Part shown: positions 16,712-24,473 of the stretch, one piece after another
Layout of the letters: each line of letters opens with the position of its first letter
Numbering within the stretch: position 1 is the stretch's first letter
Origin: Pseudonocardiaceae bacterium YIM PH 21723
GTDB taxonomy: Bacteria; Actinomycetota; Actinomycetes; Mycobacteriales; Pseudonocardiaceae
Direction: 5' to 3'
NCBI GenBank assembly: GCA_003600225.1
Contig: QZFT01000018.1
Location: 79,616 to 143,615 of the forward strand
DNA: 64,000 nucleotides
Position numbers and translations under genes: made by a program
The notes under the pieces: generated by a model
Told to the model about the DNA's origin: nothing
Seen by the model: only the letters and a program-made list of their open reading frames with translations
Databases searched by the model: none

Positions 16712-17325
16712 ATCAACCGGCCCGTGTACCCGGCGGCCACCAGGACATCGAAGGCCGCCCCCACCTCTGCCGGCACGGGTTGCTCGATGGCGAAGCCGCG
16801 CCGGGCGTACTCGGTGATCCGCTGCGTATCGCCGACCAGCATGGTGATCACCCGGTCCGCGTCGCCGATTTCCGCGAGGTAGGCCTCCAGGGACAGTCGG
16901 TGCGAGGAGCAGACGACCGCCACCTCCGGCCACACCTTCCGGCAGGTCGCGTAGGCCCGGCGCTGCTGGTACGGCCGGCACATCAGCAGCACCGACTCCG
17001 GCCGGCCGGTGAGCAGCTCCCGGGTGAAGACCAGGTTCTCCGCGGTGTTCGTGGCCCGCGGCTCCACCAGGATCGCCGCCGGGGGAACGCCGAGCGCGAT
17101 GGCGTGCTCGCGGTAGTGCACGGCCTCGCCACGCGGGAACCGGTCCACCGTCGTCGGCGCGTTGGCCCCGGTGAACACCAGCGTCCGGAACAGTCCACTG
17201 TGGAACAGCTCGGCCGCGTGCGTGGCCACACCCGGATCGTGGCTGCCCAGCCCGATTCCCACGTCACACGGCCGCAGGTCGTGCCGCAGATCGTGGTAGG
17301 TCCACAGTGTCCGGACGGCGTCCAT
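16708..17325 (-). CDS. YdcF-like DUF218 protein
   Basis: A 205-residue protein with the DUF218 pattern: GIGLGSHDPGVATHAAELF, VFTGANAP, HYREHAIALGVPPAAILVE, ATNTAENLVFTRELL and VLLMCRPYQQRRAYATC. YdcF of E. coli binds S-adenosylmethionine, and related membrane forms (SanA, ElyC) affect the envelope; this copy has no membrane segment. The ATG at 17325 starts the conserved domain, while upstream frame extensions run into the palindrome at 17485. TACCCT on the - strand lies about nine bases before the start. Confidence 0.82.
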   Translation of the reverse strand: MDAVRTLWTYHDLRHDLRPCDVGIGLGSHDPGVATHAAELFHSGLFRTLVFTGANAPTTVDRFPRGEAVHYREHAIALGVPPAAILVEPRATNTAENLVFTRELLTGRPESVLLMCRPYQQRRAYATCRKVWPEVAVVCSSHRLSLEAYLAEIGDADRVITMLVGDTQRITEYARRGFAIEQPVPAEVGAAFDVLVAAGYTGRLI

Positions 17326-17484
17326 GATCTCCACAGGGTAGGAATGGTGCCATGCCCCAGGAACTGCCACCGGATCAGCAGGCGGCCGAGCTCCTCGGAA
17401 CGTATCGACGACACACAGTCTGCTGAGCAGCGCTGCCTGACCGATTGGGAGGCGAAGTAGCTGCCTGGGGGACGAGGAATGTCC

Positions 17485-17531
17485 CGAAGTTGACGACAAT
17501 CGGGGAAAACACCCGAATGTCGTCAACTTCG
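17485..17531 (+). repeat. Palindromic repeat (family A) at the edge of a truncated gene
   Basis: Twenty-base arms, 17485-17504 and 17512-17531, pair with one mismatch around a 7-nt loop, GAAAACA. The arm begins CGAAGTTGACGACA. The left shoulder GTCCCGAAGTTG matches the hairpin after the lipase gene. The right end touches the first homologous codon of the molybdopterin-oxidoreductase remnant, as if the repeat marks a deletion junction. Confidence 0.8.
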
Positions 17532-17836
17532 ACGTCAAGCTGGACGGATACCGCTCCTGTCAGCGGCTGGCCGGTCACCTGGGCGGGGAGCCGCTGAGGG
17601 CGGAGCACGGGGCGCCGATCCGCCTGGTCTCATCGGCCCAATACGCCTACAAGAGCGTGAAACATGTCATCGCCATCGAGTACCGGCGGGACTACGACCC
17701 GGGCCCGGCCCGCTGGGCCGCGCACCCCCGTGGCAGGGTTGAGCACGAGGAACGCAGCAGGTTCCTCCCCGGGCCGCTGTGGCGGCCGATCTGGCGGGCG
17801 GTGCTACCGGGAGTCCGGCGTCGCTTCGGTTGTTGA
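17531..17836 (+). pseudogene. C-terminal remnant of a molybdopterin-dependent oxidoreductase
   Basis: About 101 codons in one frame end with TGA at 17834-17836. They read as the C-terminal tail of sulfite-oxidase-type molybdopterin oxidoreductases: AEHGAPIRLVSSAQYAYKSV, KHVIAIEYRRDY, WAAHPRGRVEHEERSRFLPG and LWRPIWRAVLPGVRRR. This pattern (EHGAPxRLV, YKSVK, HPRxRV, EERSR) is characteristic. The upstream two thirds are missing, no start codon or RBS precedes the remnant, and it begins exactly at the palindromic repeat. It is probably a decayed gene. Confidence 0.75.
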
Positions 17837-17877
17837 TATATCTGTCCTATCGAAACCGGGCTGTGCCGATTTTGGGG

Positions 17878-20601
17878 ATGCACATGGGCGAACGCCACGC
17901 GTTGCTGATCGCGACCGCGCACCACGTGCACCCTCGGCTGGCCGATCGGTCCGAGCCCTACGAGCGGACGCAGCGGCTGGCGGCGACCCTGCGCGAGTCG
18001 GAGTTCGACTCGGTGCGGGTACTGCTGGACGGCCGCAAGGCCAACATCGAGTTCGAGATCGAGCGGCTCTACCGCGACCGGCACCCCGATGACCTGGTGC
18101 TGCTCTCGCTGTCCGGCCACGGATTCGTCGACGACGGCCAGGCCTTCTACGCCGCGGCGGACTCCGACCCCGACAGTCCGTACGCCACCGCCACCGCGGA
18201 TTTCCTGATCGCCAGGATGCTGGACCGCAGCCGGGCCGGACGCAGGCCGGTACTGCTGGACTGCTCGATCCCGCTGGCCCTCGGCCGGGACGCCGAGGTC
18301 ATCACCGGAGATGATCTGCACCGGCAGCTGGGAACCGCGGCGACCGCCGCGCTGCCCGCCCCCGCCCGGGTGATCGACCATCGACTGCGGGCGCAGATCG
18401 GCGTCGATCCGCAGGGCAGGCCGGTGGAACTCGACCTCAAGGAACCGGCGCAGGGTGGCGACGGACCACACGCGTTGCTCATCGGCGACACCGGTTCCGG
18501 CAAGTCGGAGCTGCTGCGCACCCTGGTACTCGGCCTGGCCAGGACGAATCCGTCGGACACGCTCAACTTCCTGCTCGTCGACTTCTGCGGCGGGAACGCC
18601 TTCGACGGGTTCGGCGAGCTGCCGCACGTGTCCGCGGTGATCAGCGATCTGCTGAGCAGGCAGCACCTGTGCAAGCGTCTGTACGACGTGCTGGACGGTG
18701 AACTCGCCCGGCGGCAGGAGGTGCTGAACCGGGCCGGCGCGATGGACTTCCAGCAGTACGAGCGGCGCCGGGCCGAGGGCGAGGATCTGCCGCCGCTGCC
18801 CCGGCTGCTGGTGATCGTCGAGGAGTTCTCCGTCCTGCTCAGCGCCGCGCCGGAACTGATGGACGTGTTCATGGCGATCGGCCGGATCGGCCGGCGAAGC
18901 GGAGTGCACATGCTGCTGGCCGGGCAGCGGATCGAGGAGGCCAGGCTGCGTGGCCTGAACTCGATGCTGCCCTGCCGGATCGCGTTGCGCACCTATTCCT
19001 CGGCGGAGTCGCAGGCCGTCCTCGGGGTCCCCGACGCGTACGACCTGCCACCGCAGCCGGGCGCGGGGTATCTGCGGACGGCGACGGGAGAGCACATCCG
19101 GTTCGACACCACGCTCGCCGACTGGGAGCAGCCGGCCGGCGGCATGTCCGCTTACCGGATGTGGCAGCCGGAACTGCCCGCGGTGATCCCGCTGGGCGCG
19201 GTCCAGGGACTCGGCCTGACGGACCGGCCGTACGAGCACCGGCAGGTGCCGTTGACCGTCGAACCGGGGCCGGTGGCCATCGTCGGGCGTGCGGGGAGTG
19301 GCAAGACGACCCTGCTGGGCACGCTGATCCTGTCGCTGGCCGGGGACAACTCCCCGGCGGCGCTGCACTTCTACCTGGTGGACTGCGCGGGCGGTGGGCT
19401 GACCGGGCTGGAGGAGCTGCCGCACGTCGTCGCATCGGGTGGCAGCCAGTCGGCGGACCGGGTGCGGCGGATCCTCGGTGACCTGACCATGTTGCTGCAC
19501 GCCCGGGCGCAGCAGGGACCCGCCGAATACGGGCAGGTGTACCTCATCATCGACGGCTGGGGGACGTTCCGCTCCGAGTTCGAGGACCACGCCGCCGAGC
19601 TGCAGGCGCTGATCACCGACGGCCCGGCGGTGGACATCCATGTGGTGCTCACCGCGACCCGCTGGCCGGAGATCAGGCCGGTGCTGAAGGACCTGATCCG
19701 GACCAAACTCGAACTGCACCTGGCCGATCCCGCGGAATCGGACATCGACCGCAGGCTCGCGCTGACCGTGCCCGGCGACCTGCCCGGTCGAGGCATCACC
19801 CTGGACAAGCTGCACTTCCAGGCCGCGTTGCCCGGAGATCTGGACGAGGCGATCGAGCGGCTCAAGGCCCTCTGGCCAGGGGTTCGCGGACCCAGGTTCA
19901 AGCCGGTGCCCGACGTGGTGTCCCTGGCGGACCTGCCGGCCGGGCGGAACCCGAAGGACATCCCGCTCGGGCTGGAGGAACAGTTCCTCGCCCCGGTGCA
20001 CGGCGATTTCACCGCTGAGCCGCACCTGCTGGTGTTCGGCGCGAGCGGTTCCGGCAAGACGACGCTGATGCGCACGATCCTCAGCGGCATCACCGACCGC
20101 TACACCCCGGCCGAAGCGCTGATCATGATCGTCGACTTCCGGCGGGACCTGCTGGGCCTGCTCGGCGAGGACTACCTGCTCGGCCACGCCTCCTCGGCGA
20201 CGGCGCTCACCGGGCTGATCGACGACGTGTTCGCGTCCATGTGGCAACGCAGGCAGACGCAGTGGACCGGCCCTGACCTGTTCCTGATCGTCGACTGCTA
20301 CGAACTGGTCGCCACCCAGCAGGACAATCCGCTGACGCCACTGGCGGAGTTCCTGCCCCAGGCGAGCGAACTCGGGCTGCACCTGATCCTGGCCCGCGAC
20401 GCGCACGGGGCTTCCCGCGCGCTGTACGACCCGGTGATCGGCACGCTGCGGGAGATGGCCACCCCGGGCCTGGTGCTGGCCGGACCGCGTGAGGAGGGCG
20501 CGCTGCTCGGCGCGACCGCTCCCGACCCAGATCTGCCGCCGGGACGGGGGACCCTGGTCAGGCGGGGGATGAGCCCAGTGCGGATTCAGGTGGCGCAGTA
20601 G
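17878..20601 (+). CDS. Caspase-like peptidase domain fused to three EccC/FtsK ATPase domains
   Basis: A 907-residue protein. Residues 1 to about 155 form a caspase-like (C14) domain: RHALLIATAHHV, the catalytic-His strand LLSLSGHGF (His81) and the catalytic-Cys strand RRPVLLDCS (Cys129). Three FtsK/SpoIIIE-type ATPase modules follow, as in EccC of type VII secretion: Walker A GDTGSGKS (203-210), GRAGSGKTT (470-478) and GASGSGKTT (721-729). The first Walker B reads LLVIVEEF (Glu for Asp), the second LIIDGW and the third LIVDCYELV. The two N-terminal membrane helices of normal EccC are absent; the caspase domain stands in their place. No other esx genes are nearby. ATG 17878 or 17884 is the start; GGGGA precedes the latter. 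Role unknown; a regulated protease or conflict device is possible. Confidence 0.85.
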   Translation: MHMGERHALLIATAHHVHPRLADRSEPYERTQRLAATLRESEFDSVRVLLDGRKANIEFEIERLYRDRHPDDLVLLSLSGHGFVDDGQAFYAAADSDPDSPYATATADFLIARMLDRSRAGRRPVLLDCSIPLALGRDAEVITGDDLHRQLGTAATAALPAPARVIDHRLRAQIGVDPQGRPVELDLKEPAQGGDGPHALLIGDTGSGKSELLRTLVLGLARTNPSDTLNFLLVDFCGGNAFDGFGELPHVSAVISDLLSRQHLCKRLYDVLDGELARRQEVLNRAGAMDFQQYERRRAEGEDLPPLPRLLVIVEEFSVLLSAAPELMDVFMAIGRIGRRSGVHMLLAGQRIEEARLRGLNSMLPCRIALRTYSSAESQAVLGVPDAYDLPPQPGAGYLRTATGEHIRFDTTLADWEQPAGGMSAYRMWQPELPAVIPLGAVQGLGLTDRPYEHRQVPLTVEPGPVAIVGRAGSGKTTLLGTLILSLAGDNSPAALHFYLVDCAGGGLTGLEELPHVVASGGSQSADRVRRILGDLTMLLHARAQQGPAEYGQVYLIIDGWGTFRSEFEDHAAELQALITDGPAVDIHVVLTATRWPEIRPVLKDLIRTKLELHLADPAESDIDRRLALTVPGDLPGRGITLDKLHFQAALPGDLDEAIERLKALWPGVRGPRFKPVPDVVSLADLPAGRNPKDIPLGLEEQFLAPVHGDFTAEPHLLVFGASGSGKTTLMRTILSGITDRYTPAEALIMIVDFRRDLLGLLGEDYLLGHASSATALTGLIDDVFASMWQRRQTQWTGPDLFLIVDCYELVATQQDNPLTPLAEFLPQASELGLHLILARDAHGASRALYDPVIGTLREMATPGLVLAGPREEGALLGATAPDPDLPPGRGTLVRRGMSPVRIQVAQ

Positions 20602-20602
20602 G

Positions 20603-20671
20603 GGTGCGTTGTAGTGCTTCTGGTGGTTGTCGAAGGATGCATCTTTCGTCAACAGCCGGACGCAACGCACC
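20603..20671. repeat. Long dyad element related to the 33666-34152 element ends
   Basis: GGTGCGTTG (20603-20611) pairs perfectly with 20663-20671. The interior GGTTGTCGAAGGATGCATC folds back on itself around ATGCAT with few mismatches. Both halves resemble the two outer ends of the large inverted-repeat element at 33666-34152 (GTGGTTGGCGAAGGATG and CTGTCGGCGAAAGACG). It looks like a copy whose interior was deleted. It lies between convergent stops (20601 and 20678) and may act as a terminator for both. Confidence 0.65.
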
Positions 20672-20677
20672 AGCCAG

Positions 20678-21271
20678 TCAGCGGGTAAAGGTCTCCACGT
20701 GGTCGATGGCGGCGGTCAGCGCGTCCCGCAGCGGGGTGGCGTCCCGGGCGATCTGGGCCAGCAGCAGGCCACCCTGGAACGCGGCCATCAGCAGGTGGGT
20801 CAGCCGGACCGGGTCGGCGTCCGGTCGTAGCGCGCCGCGTTCCCGCATCCGGTCCAGCCCGGCGCGGAACACCTCTTCCCAGCGGTCGAATCCGGACGCC
20901 AGCCGGTCGTGTACGTCCAGGTCGGTCTTGACGATCTCGCTCGCCAGCGAGCCGAGGGTGCATCCCTCCAGGTAGGCGCGCTCGTAGCCGATGTAGAACC
21001 GCGCCCATCCGCGCAGCGACTCGATCGAGTCCAGCCCGCCGAACCGCCCGTCGGTGTGGAAGTCGATCACGTGCTGGGCCTGCCAGTCGATCACCGCCAG
21101 CACCAGGCTCTGCTTGTCCGGGAAGTAGTGGCCCAGCTGCGAGCCACTGACTCCGGCGGCCTGCCTGAGCAGCTCGTTGTTCGTGCCGTGCACGCCGTGC
21201 GCGTAGATCAGCTCCGCCGCGTGCTCCAGGATGCGCGTCTTGGTCGCCAGGCCCTTCGACGTGAGCTTCAT
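20678..21271 (-). CDS. TetR-family repressor, divergent from the AlkB-like gene
   Basis: A 197-residue regulator. The N-terminal helix-turn-helix reads ELLRQAAGVSGSQLGHYFPD after TKTRILEHAAELIYAHGVHG. The C-terminal ligand domain includes GWARFYIGYERAYLEGCTLGSLASE and HLLMAAFQGGLLLAQIA, with the GCTLGSLASE pattern of TetR_C proteins that often sense electrophiles or small aromatics. The ATG at 21271 is six bases from TATGCT (21283-21278), a leaderless arrangement. Two palindromes in the 95-bp gap to the AlkB-like gene are its probable operators, which would make it autoregulatory. Confidence 0.88.
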   Translation of the reverse strand: MKLTSKGLATKTRILEHAAELIYAHGVHGTNNELLRQAAGVSGSQLGHYFPDKQSLVLAVIDWQAQHVIDFHTDGRFGGLDSIESLRGWARFYIGYERAYLEGCTLGSLASEIVKTDLDVHDRLASGFDRWEEVFRAGLDRMRERGALRPDADPVRLTHLLMAAFQGGLLLAQIARDATPLRDALTAAIDHVETFTR

Positions 21272-21292
21272 GCGGCCAGCATAGCCGAAAAC

Positions 21293-21308
21293 TGGGCTTG
21301 ACAGCCCA
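21293..21308. promoter_or_regulatory. TetR operator 1
   Basis: TGGGCTTGACAGCCCA, arms TGGGCT/AGCCCA with a 4-bp centre. It overlaps a perfect TTGACA -35 hexamer (21298-21303) reading toward the AlkB-like gene. It shares core and spacing with operator 2, whose centre is 39 bp away. Confidence 0.6.
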
Positions 21309-21328
21309 TTCTGTTCGTGGTTGGTTTG

Positions 21329-21350
21329 TTTTGGGCTTGGTAGCCCAAAA
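21329..21350. promoter_or_regulatory. TetR operator 2
   Basis: A 22-bp palindrome with 9-bp arms, TTTTGGGCT and AGCCCAAAA, around TGGT, 17 bp before the ATG at 21367. It matches operator 1 in TGGGCTTG-x-x-AGCCCA, supporting cooperative binding by the TetR at 20678-21271. Confidence 0.65.
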
Positions 21351-21366
21351 ATGACTGGAGATCACC

Positions 21367-21999
21367 ATGACCCGGCAGATCGATCTGTTCGAGGACCTCC
21401 CGCCGGAGGTCGACTTCAGCTCCGCGCGACGTATCCAGCTGGATGCGACCTCGTGGATCGAGCACGTGCCCGGCTGGCTGCACGGCAGCGGCGCCCTGTT
21501 CGACGACCTGCTGGCCACCGCTCCGTGGGAGCAGCGGTACCGGTGGATGTTCGACAAGCACCTCATCGAACCGCGGCTGACCGCCGAGTACCCGGACCTC
21601 GTGAAGGCGCCGCAGCCGCTGCTGCACACGGTGGCCGAGGCCCTGTCGGCGCAGTACGAGGTGGACTACCGGTCGCTGTGGATCAACCAGTACCGCACCC
21701 ATCGCGACTCCACCGGCTGGCACGGCGACCTGATCGGCAAGGTGCAGGAGACCAGCACGGTGCCGGTGCTCAGCCTCGGCGCCACCCGGCGGTTCCTCAT
21801 CCGGCCGGTCGAGGGCGGCCGGAGCACGTCGCTGACCGTCGTGTCCGGTGACCTGGTCGTTATGGGCGGCCGGAGCCAGCGCGACTGGCGGCACTGCGTC
21901 CCCAAACAGAGCACCCCGGCCGGCCCGCGGATCAGCGTGAACTTCGCCCCCGCCGGAATGTCAGACCCCGCCCCTACGGTGAAATCCACCATCGACTGA
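21367..21999 (+). CDS. AlkB-like 2-oxoglutarate/Fe(II) dioxygenase
   Basis: A 210-residue protein with the AlkB fold motifs. WINQYRTHRDSTGWHGD gives the N-x-Y substrate strand and the HxD iron ligands. The distal iron His lies in DWRHCVPK, and PRISVNFA is the RxSxNF 2-oxoglutarate-binding motif. Members repair alkylated DNA or RNA bases by oxidative demethylation. The ATG at 21367 has GGAG six bases upstream. It is followed 13 bp later by the PEP-mutase-like gene and is controlled from a TetR-bound divergent promoter rather than an obvious Ada site. Confidence 0.88.
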   Translation: MTRQIDLFEDLPPEVDFSSARRIQLDATSWIEHVPGWLHGSGALFDDLLATAPWEQRYRWMFDKHLIEPRLTAEYPDLVKAPQPLLHTVAEALSAQYEVDYRSLWINQYRTHRDSTGWHGDLIGKVQETSTVPVLSLGATRRFLIRPVEGGRSTSLTVVSGDLVVMGGRSQRDWRHCVPKQSTPAGPRISVNFAPAGMSDPAPTVKSTID

Positions 22000-22012
22000 G
22001 AGGCCCGTCCCC

Positions 22013-22810
22013 ATGTCCGACCAGTACGAGCGCTTCCTGGCCCTGCATCAGCAGGACCGGCCGTTCATCATGCCCAACCCGTTCGACGGCCTCTCCGCGG
22101 CGCTCTTCGCCGACGCCGGATTCCAGGCGATCGGCACCTCCTCCGCCGCGCTCGCCTTCTCGCTGGGGCGGCCGGACGGCAGGCACGCGGTCAGCCGGGA
22201 GGAACACATCGCCCACGCCCAGCTGCTGGCCCGGTCCAGCGGGCTGCCGGTCAACGGCGACTTCGAGGACGGCTACGGCGACACCCCGGAGGAGGTGGCC
22301 GGCACCGTCCGGGCCGCGATCGACGCGGGCCTGGCCGGAATCGGCATCGAGGACACCTCGGCCGACCCGGAGAACCCGATCCGCGATTTCGCCGAGGCCG
22401 TGGCCCGGGTCCGGGCCGCCGTCGAGGTCGGCCGCGGCAAGATCGTGATCACCGGTCGCACCGACAACTTCATCCAGGGCAGGGCCGACCTGGACGACAC
22501 CATCCGGCGGTTGACCGCGTTCGCCGAGGCCGGGGCGGACGTGCTCTACGCGCCGTACCCGCCGGACGTGGAATCGATCGCCGCGATCGTCAAGGCGGTG
22601 GCACCCAAGCCGGTCAACGTGGTGGGCACCTCGGTGTCCCTCGACGAGCTGACCCGGGTGGGCGTCAAGCGGATCAGCCTCGGCGCCGTGCCTTACCTGC
22701 ATGTCGTGAGCGCGGTCCGCACCCAGGCCGAACGCCTGGCCAAGGGTGACTTCACCGCGTTCCCGGATCTGCTGCCCTACGGCGACGCCACCTCCCTGGT
22801 GACGCGCTAG
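22013..22810 (+). CDS. Isocitrate lyase / PEP mutase superfamily protein
   Basis: A 265-residue TIM-barrel protein. It shows MPNPFDGLSAALFADAGFQA and GTSSAALAFSLGRPDG near the N-terminus, NGDFEDGYGDTPEE (metal-binding acidic cluster), GIGIEDT and VITGRTDNF. The family includes PEP mutase, methylisocitrate lyase and oxaloacetate hydrolases. The KKCGH loop Cys of true isocitrate lyases is absent, so the substrate is uncertain. It is probably cotranscribed with the AlkB-like gene under TetR control. Its TAG shares CTAG (22807-22810) with the convergent patatin gene. Confidence 0.85.
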   Translation: MSDQYERFLALHQQDRPFIMPNPFDGLSAALFADAGFQAIGTSSAALAFSLGRPDGRHAVSREEHIAHAQLLARSSGLPVNGDFEDGYGDTPEEVAGTVRAAIDAGLAGIGIEDTSADPENPIRDFAEAVARVRAAVEVGRGKIVITGRTDNFIQGRADLDDTIRRLTAFAEAGADVLYAPYPPDVESIAAIVKAVAPKPVNVVGTSVSLDELTRVGVKRISLGAVPYLHVVSAVRTQAERLAKGDFTAFPDLLPYGDATSLVTR

Positions 22811-23733
22811 CCGGCGAGTTGGAGCTTCAGGCGGGCGGGGAGGTGGGTCAGGGCGGCGTCCAGCGCGGGCAGCCTGCGGCGGGGGTCCATGAAGTTCGGG
22901 CCCAGCAGGGCGAGTTCCTGGGCGCCCGGGTGCACGCGCAGCACCCGGATGCCCCGGGAGCGCAGCAACGCCTCCTCGGCGTCGAGGGTGCGGTTCATCC
23001 TGGCCCGGAGCAGGCCCTCCACCCTGCCGGCCAGGCCGGGGATGCGGACGTCATCGGGCTTCGAAGTCATCGGGGAGATGATCACGACCTCGTCCAGTTC
23101 CCGGTCCGCGAGGAGATCCGCGGAGGTCGGTGACCAGGCGCCGCCGTCCAGGTGCTGGTCCCCGCCGATGGTGACCGGCGGATACCAGCCGGGTACCGAC
23201 CAGGAGGCGCGTAGTGCCTCGGACAGGGTCGCGGCCGGCGCGTCCGGAGCGCCGAAGGCCACCCGCTGCGCGAGGCGGGTGTTCACCGCGACCAGCCAGA
23301 CCGCGGGGTGGGTCACCCAGTCCCCGGTGGTCAGGTCGCGGGCGAGCCGGTCGAGGAACGCCGGGTCGGTGCGCCCCGTGGGAGCCAGGCTCGCGGCCGC
23401 CACCAGCCGCTGCCCGCCGCGCCAGGCCCGCCGGGTCAGTCCGGCCGCTGTCGGTCGCGGCGCGGGCAGGCTGGGCAGGGCCGATGGCGGCCGGGTGAAG
23501 AAGAGCCGGGCCGCGTCCGGAGAGCCCGGCTCGTCCCGCTGCGCGGCGACCAGGTCGTCCACGCTCAGCCCCATGCCGAGCATCGCGGACAGGTGCGAGC
23601 CCGCGGAGGTGCCGACCAGCACGTCGGCCTCCCGCGGATCCCAGCCCAGGGCGTCGCGGATCGCGTGCAGCGCGCCGACCTGCCAGGCGCCGCCGACCGT
23701 GCCGCCGCATCCGATCACCAGGGCTCGCTTCAT
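22807..23733 (-). CDS. Patatin-like phospholipase
   Basis: A 308-residue protein starting MKRALVIGCGGTVGGAWQVG, with the oxyanion loop GCGGTVGG, the nucleophile elbow GTSAGS (Ser about residue 45) and the catalytic Asp in LDGGAWSP. This is the Ser-Asp dyad of patatin-like lipid acyl hydrolases. There is no signal peptide, so it acts inside the cell. The ATG at 23733 has GGAGG seven bases upstream. A GATACC/GGTATC palindrome lies about 20 bp upstream, at the probable promoter. Confidence 0.88.
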   Translation of the reverse strand: MKRALVIGCGGTVGGAWQVGALHAIRDALGWDPREADVLVGTSAGSHLSAMLGMGLSVDDLVAAQRDEPGSPDAARLFFTRPPSALPSLPAPRPTAAGLTRRAWRGGQRLVAAASLAPTGRTDPAFLDRLARDLTTGDWVTHPAVWLVAVNTRLAQRVAFGAPDAPAATLSEALRASWSVPGWYPPVTIGGDQHLDGGAWSPTSADLLADRELDEVVIISPMTSKPDDVRIPGLAGRVEGLLRARMNRTLDAEEALLRSRGIRVLRVHPGAQELALLGPNFMDPRRRLPALDAALTHLPARLKLQLAG

Positions 23734-23753
23734 CGGCTCTCCTCCATAAAGTA

Positions 23754-23768
23754 GATACCAACGGTATC
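23754..23768. promoter_or_regulatory. Candidate operator of the patatin gene
   Basis: GATACCAACGGTATC has 6-bp arms and a 3-bp centre. It lies just upstream of TACTTT on the - strand, a possible -10 for the patatin gene. The form is typical of TetR-type sites; the regulator is not identifiable. Confidence 0.4.
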
Positions 23769-23912
23769 CGAAATCTCGGTACCCGTCATGTGGCGGAGCG
23801 CCCGCCGCCACGCGGTGGAACTCGGGGGCGGCAAGGGCTTCCCGGCGTTTCGCGCCGCCGGTCGAGGGCACCCTCCCGCTGCGAAGGGACTCGACACCGA
23901 GGAGGTTGTGCG

Positions 23913-24470
23913 ATGCCTACGTGGCTGACCGTCGTGATCGTGGTCGTCGTGGTGGCTCTGGTGGCCGCCGTCGGCTGGCTGGTTTTTCAGGAGACGCAAC
24001 GCAGGCGACTGCGCGAGAAGTTCGGCCCGGAGTACGACCGGGTGGTACAGGAGAGCGACAGTTCCCGTGCGGCGCAACGGGAACTGGCCGACCGGGAGCG
24101 CAGGCACGCGGAACTGGACATCCGTCCGCTGTCGGCGTCCGCCCGTGAGCGGTACGGCAAGCAGTGGGCGTCGATCCAGGAGAAGTTCGTCGACCAGCCG
24201 ACCGTCGCGGTCGACGAGGCGGACCGGGTGCTCGACGCGTTGATGGCCGAACGCGGTTACCCGACCGAGGACCACGAGCAGCAGGTCGCCGACCTGTCCG
24301 TGCGGCACGCCCGGACGCTGGAGCACTACCGGGCCGCGCACGGCACGCGGCACGTCAGGGACACCGCGTCCACAGAGGACCTACGCGGCGCGATGGTGCA
24401 CTACCGCACCGTGTTCGAGGATCTCCTCGCCGACGGCGCGGACAGCAGGGAACGAAACGGAGGACGTTGA
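23913..24470 (+). CDS. Membrane-anchored hypothetical protein
   Basis: A 185-residue protein with one N-terminal membrane helix (MPTWLTVVIVVVVVALVAAV) followed by a charged helical cytoplasmic domain: REKFGPEYDRVVQE, LDIRPLSASARERYGKQWAS, IQEKFVDQPTVAVDEADRVL. The family is common in actinomycetes without known function. The ATG at 23913 has GAGGAGG seven bases upstream. The region around QEKFVDQPTVAVDEAD is repeated in the next gene, so the two products are related and may pair. Confidence 0.8.
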   Translation: MPTWLTVVIVVVVVALVAAVGWLVFQETQRRRLREKFGPEYDRVVQESDSSRAAQRELADRERRHAELDIRPLSASARERYGKQWASIQEKFVDQPTVAVDEADRVLDALMAERGYPTEDHEQQVADLSVRHARTLEHYRAAHGTRHVRDTASTEDLRGAMVHYRTVFEDLLADGADSRERNGGR

Positions 24471-24473
24471 CCC

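Noticed and set aside
17352..17426. 24-codon frame MPQELPPDQQAAELLGTYRR... with an ATG
   Set aside because: It is too short, with no clear ribosome site or family. It could be the N-terminal scrap of a lost gene but cannot be supported.
17878..20601. Normal EccC of an ESX secretion locus
   Set aside because: There are no membrane helices and no EccB, EccD, EccE, MycP or EsxAB genes nearby; the N-terminus is caspase-like.
17692..20670. 992-codon - strand frame opposite the caspase-EccC gene
   Set aside because: It is a mirror frame of a high-GC gene, with no recognisable domain and the typical Gln/Arg/Gly-rich shadow composition.
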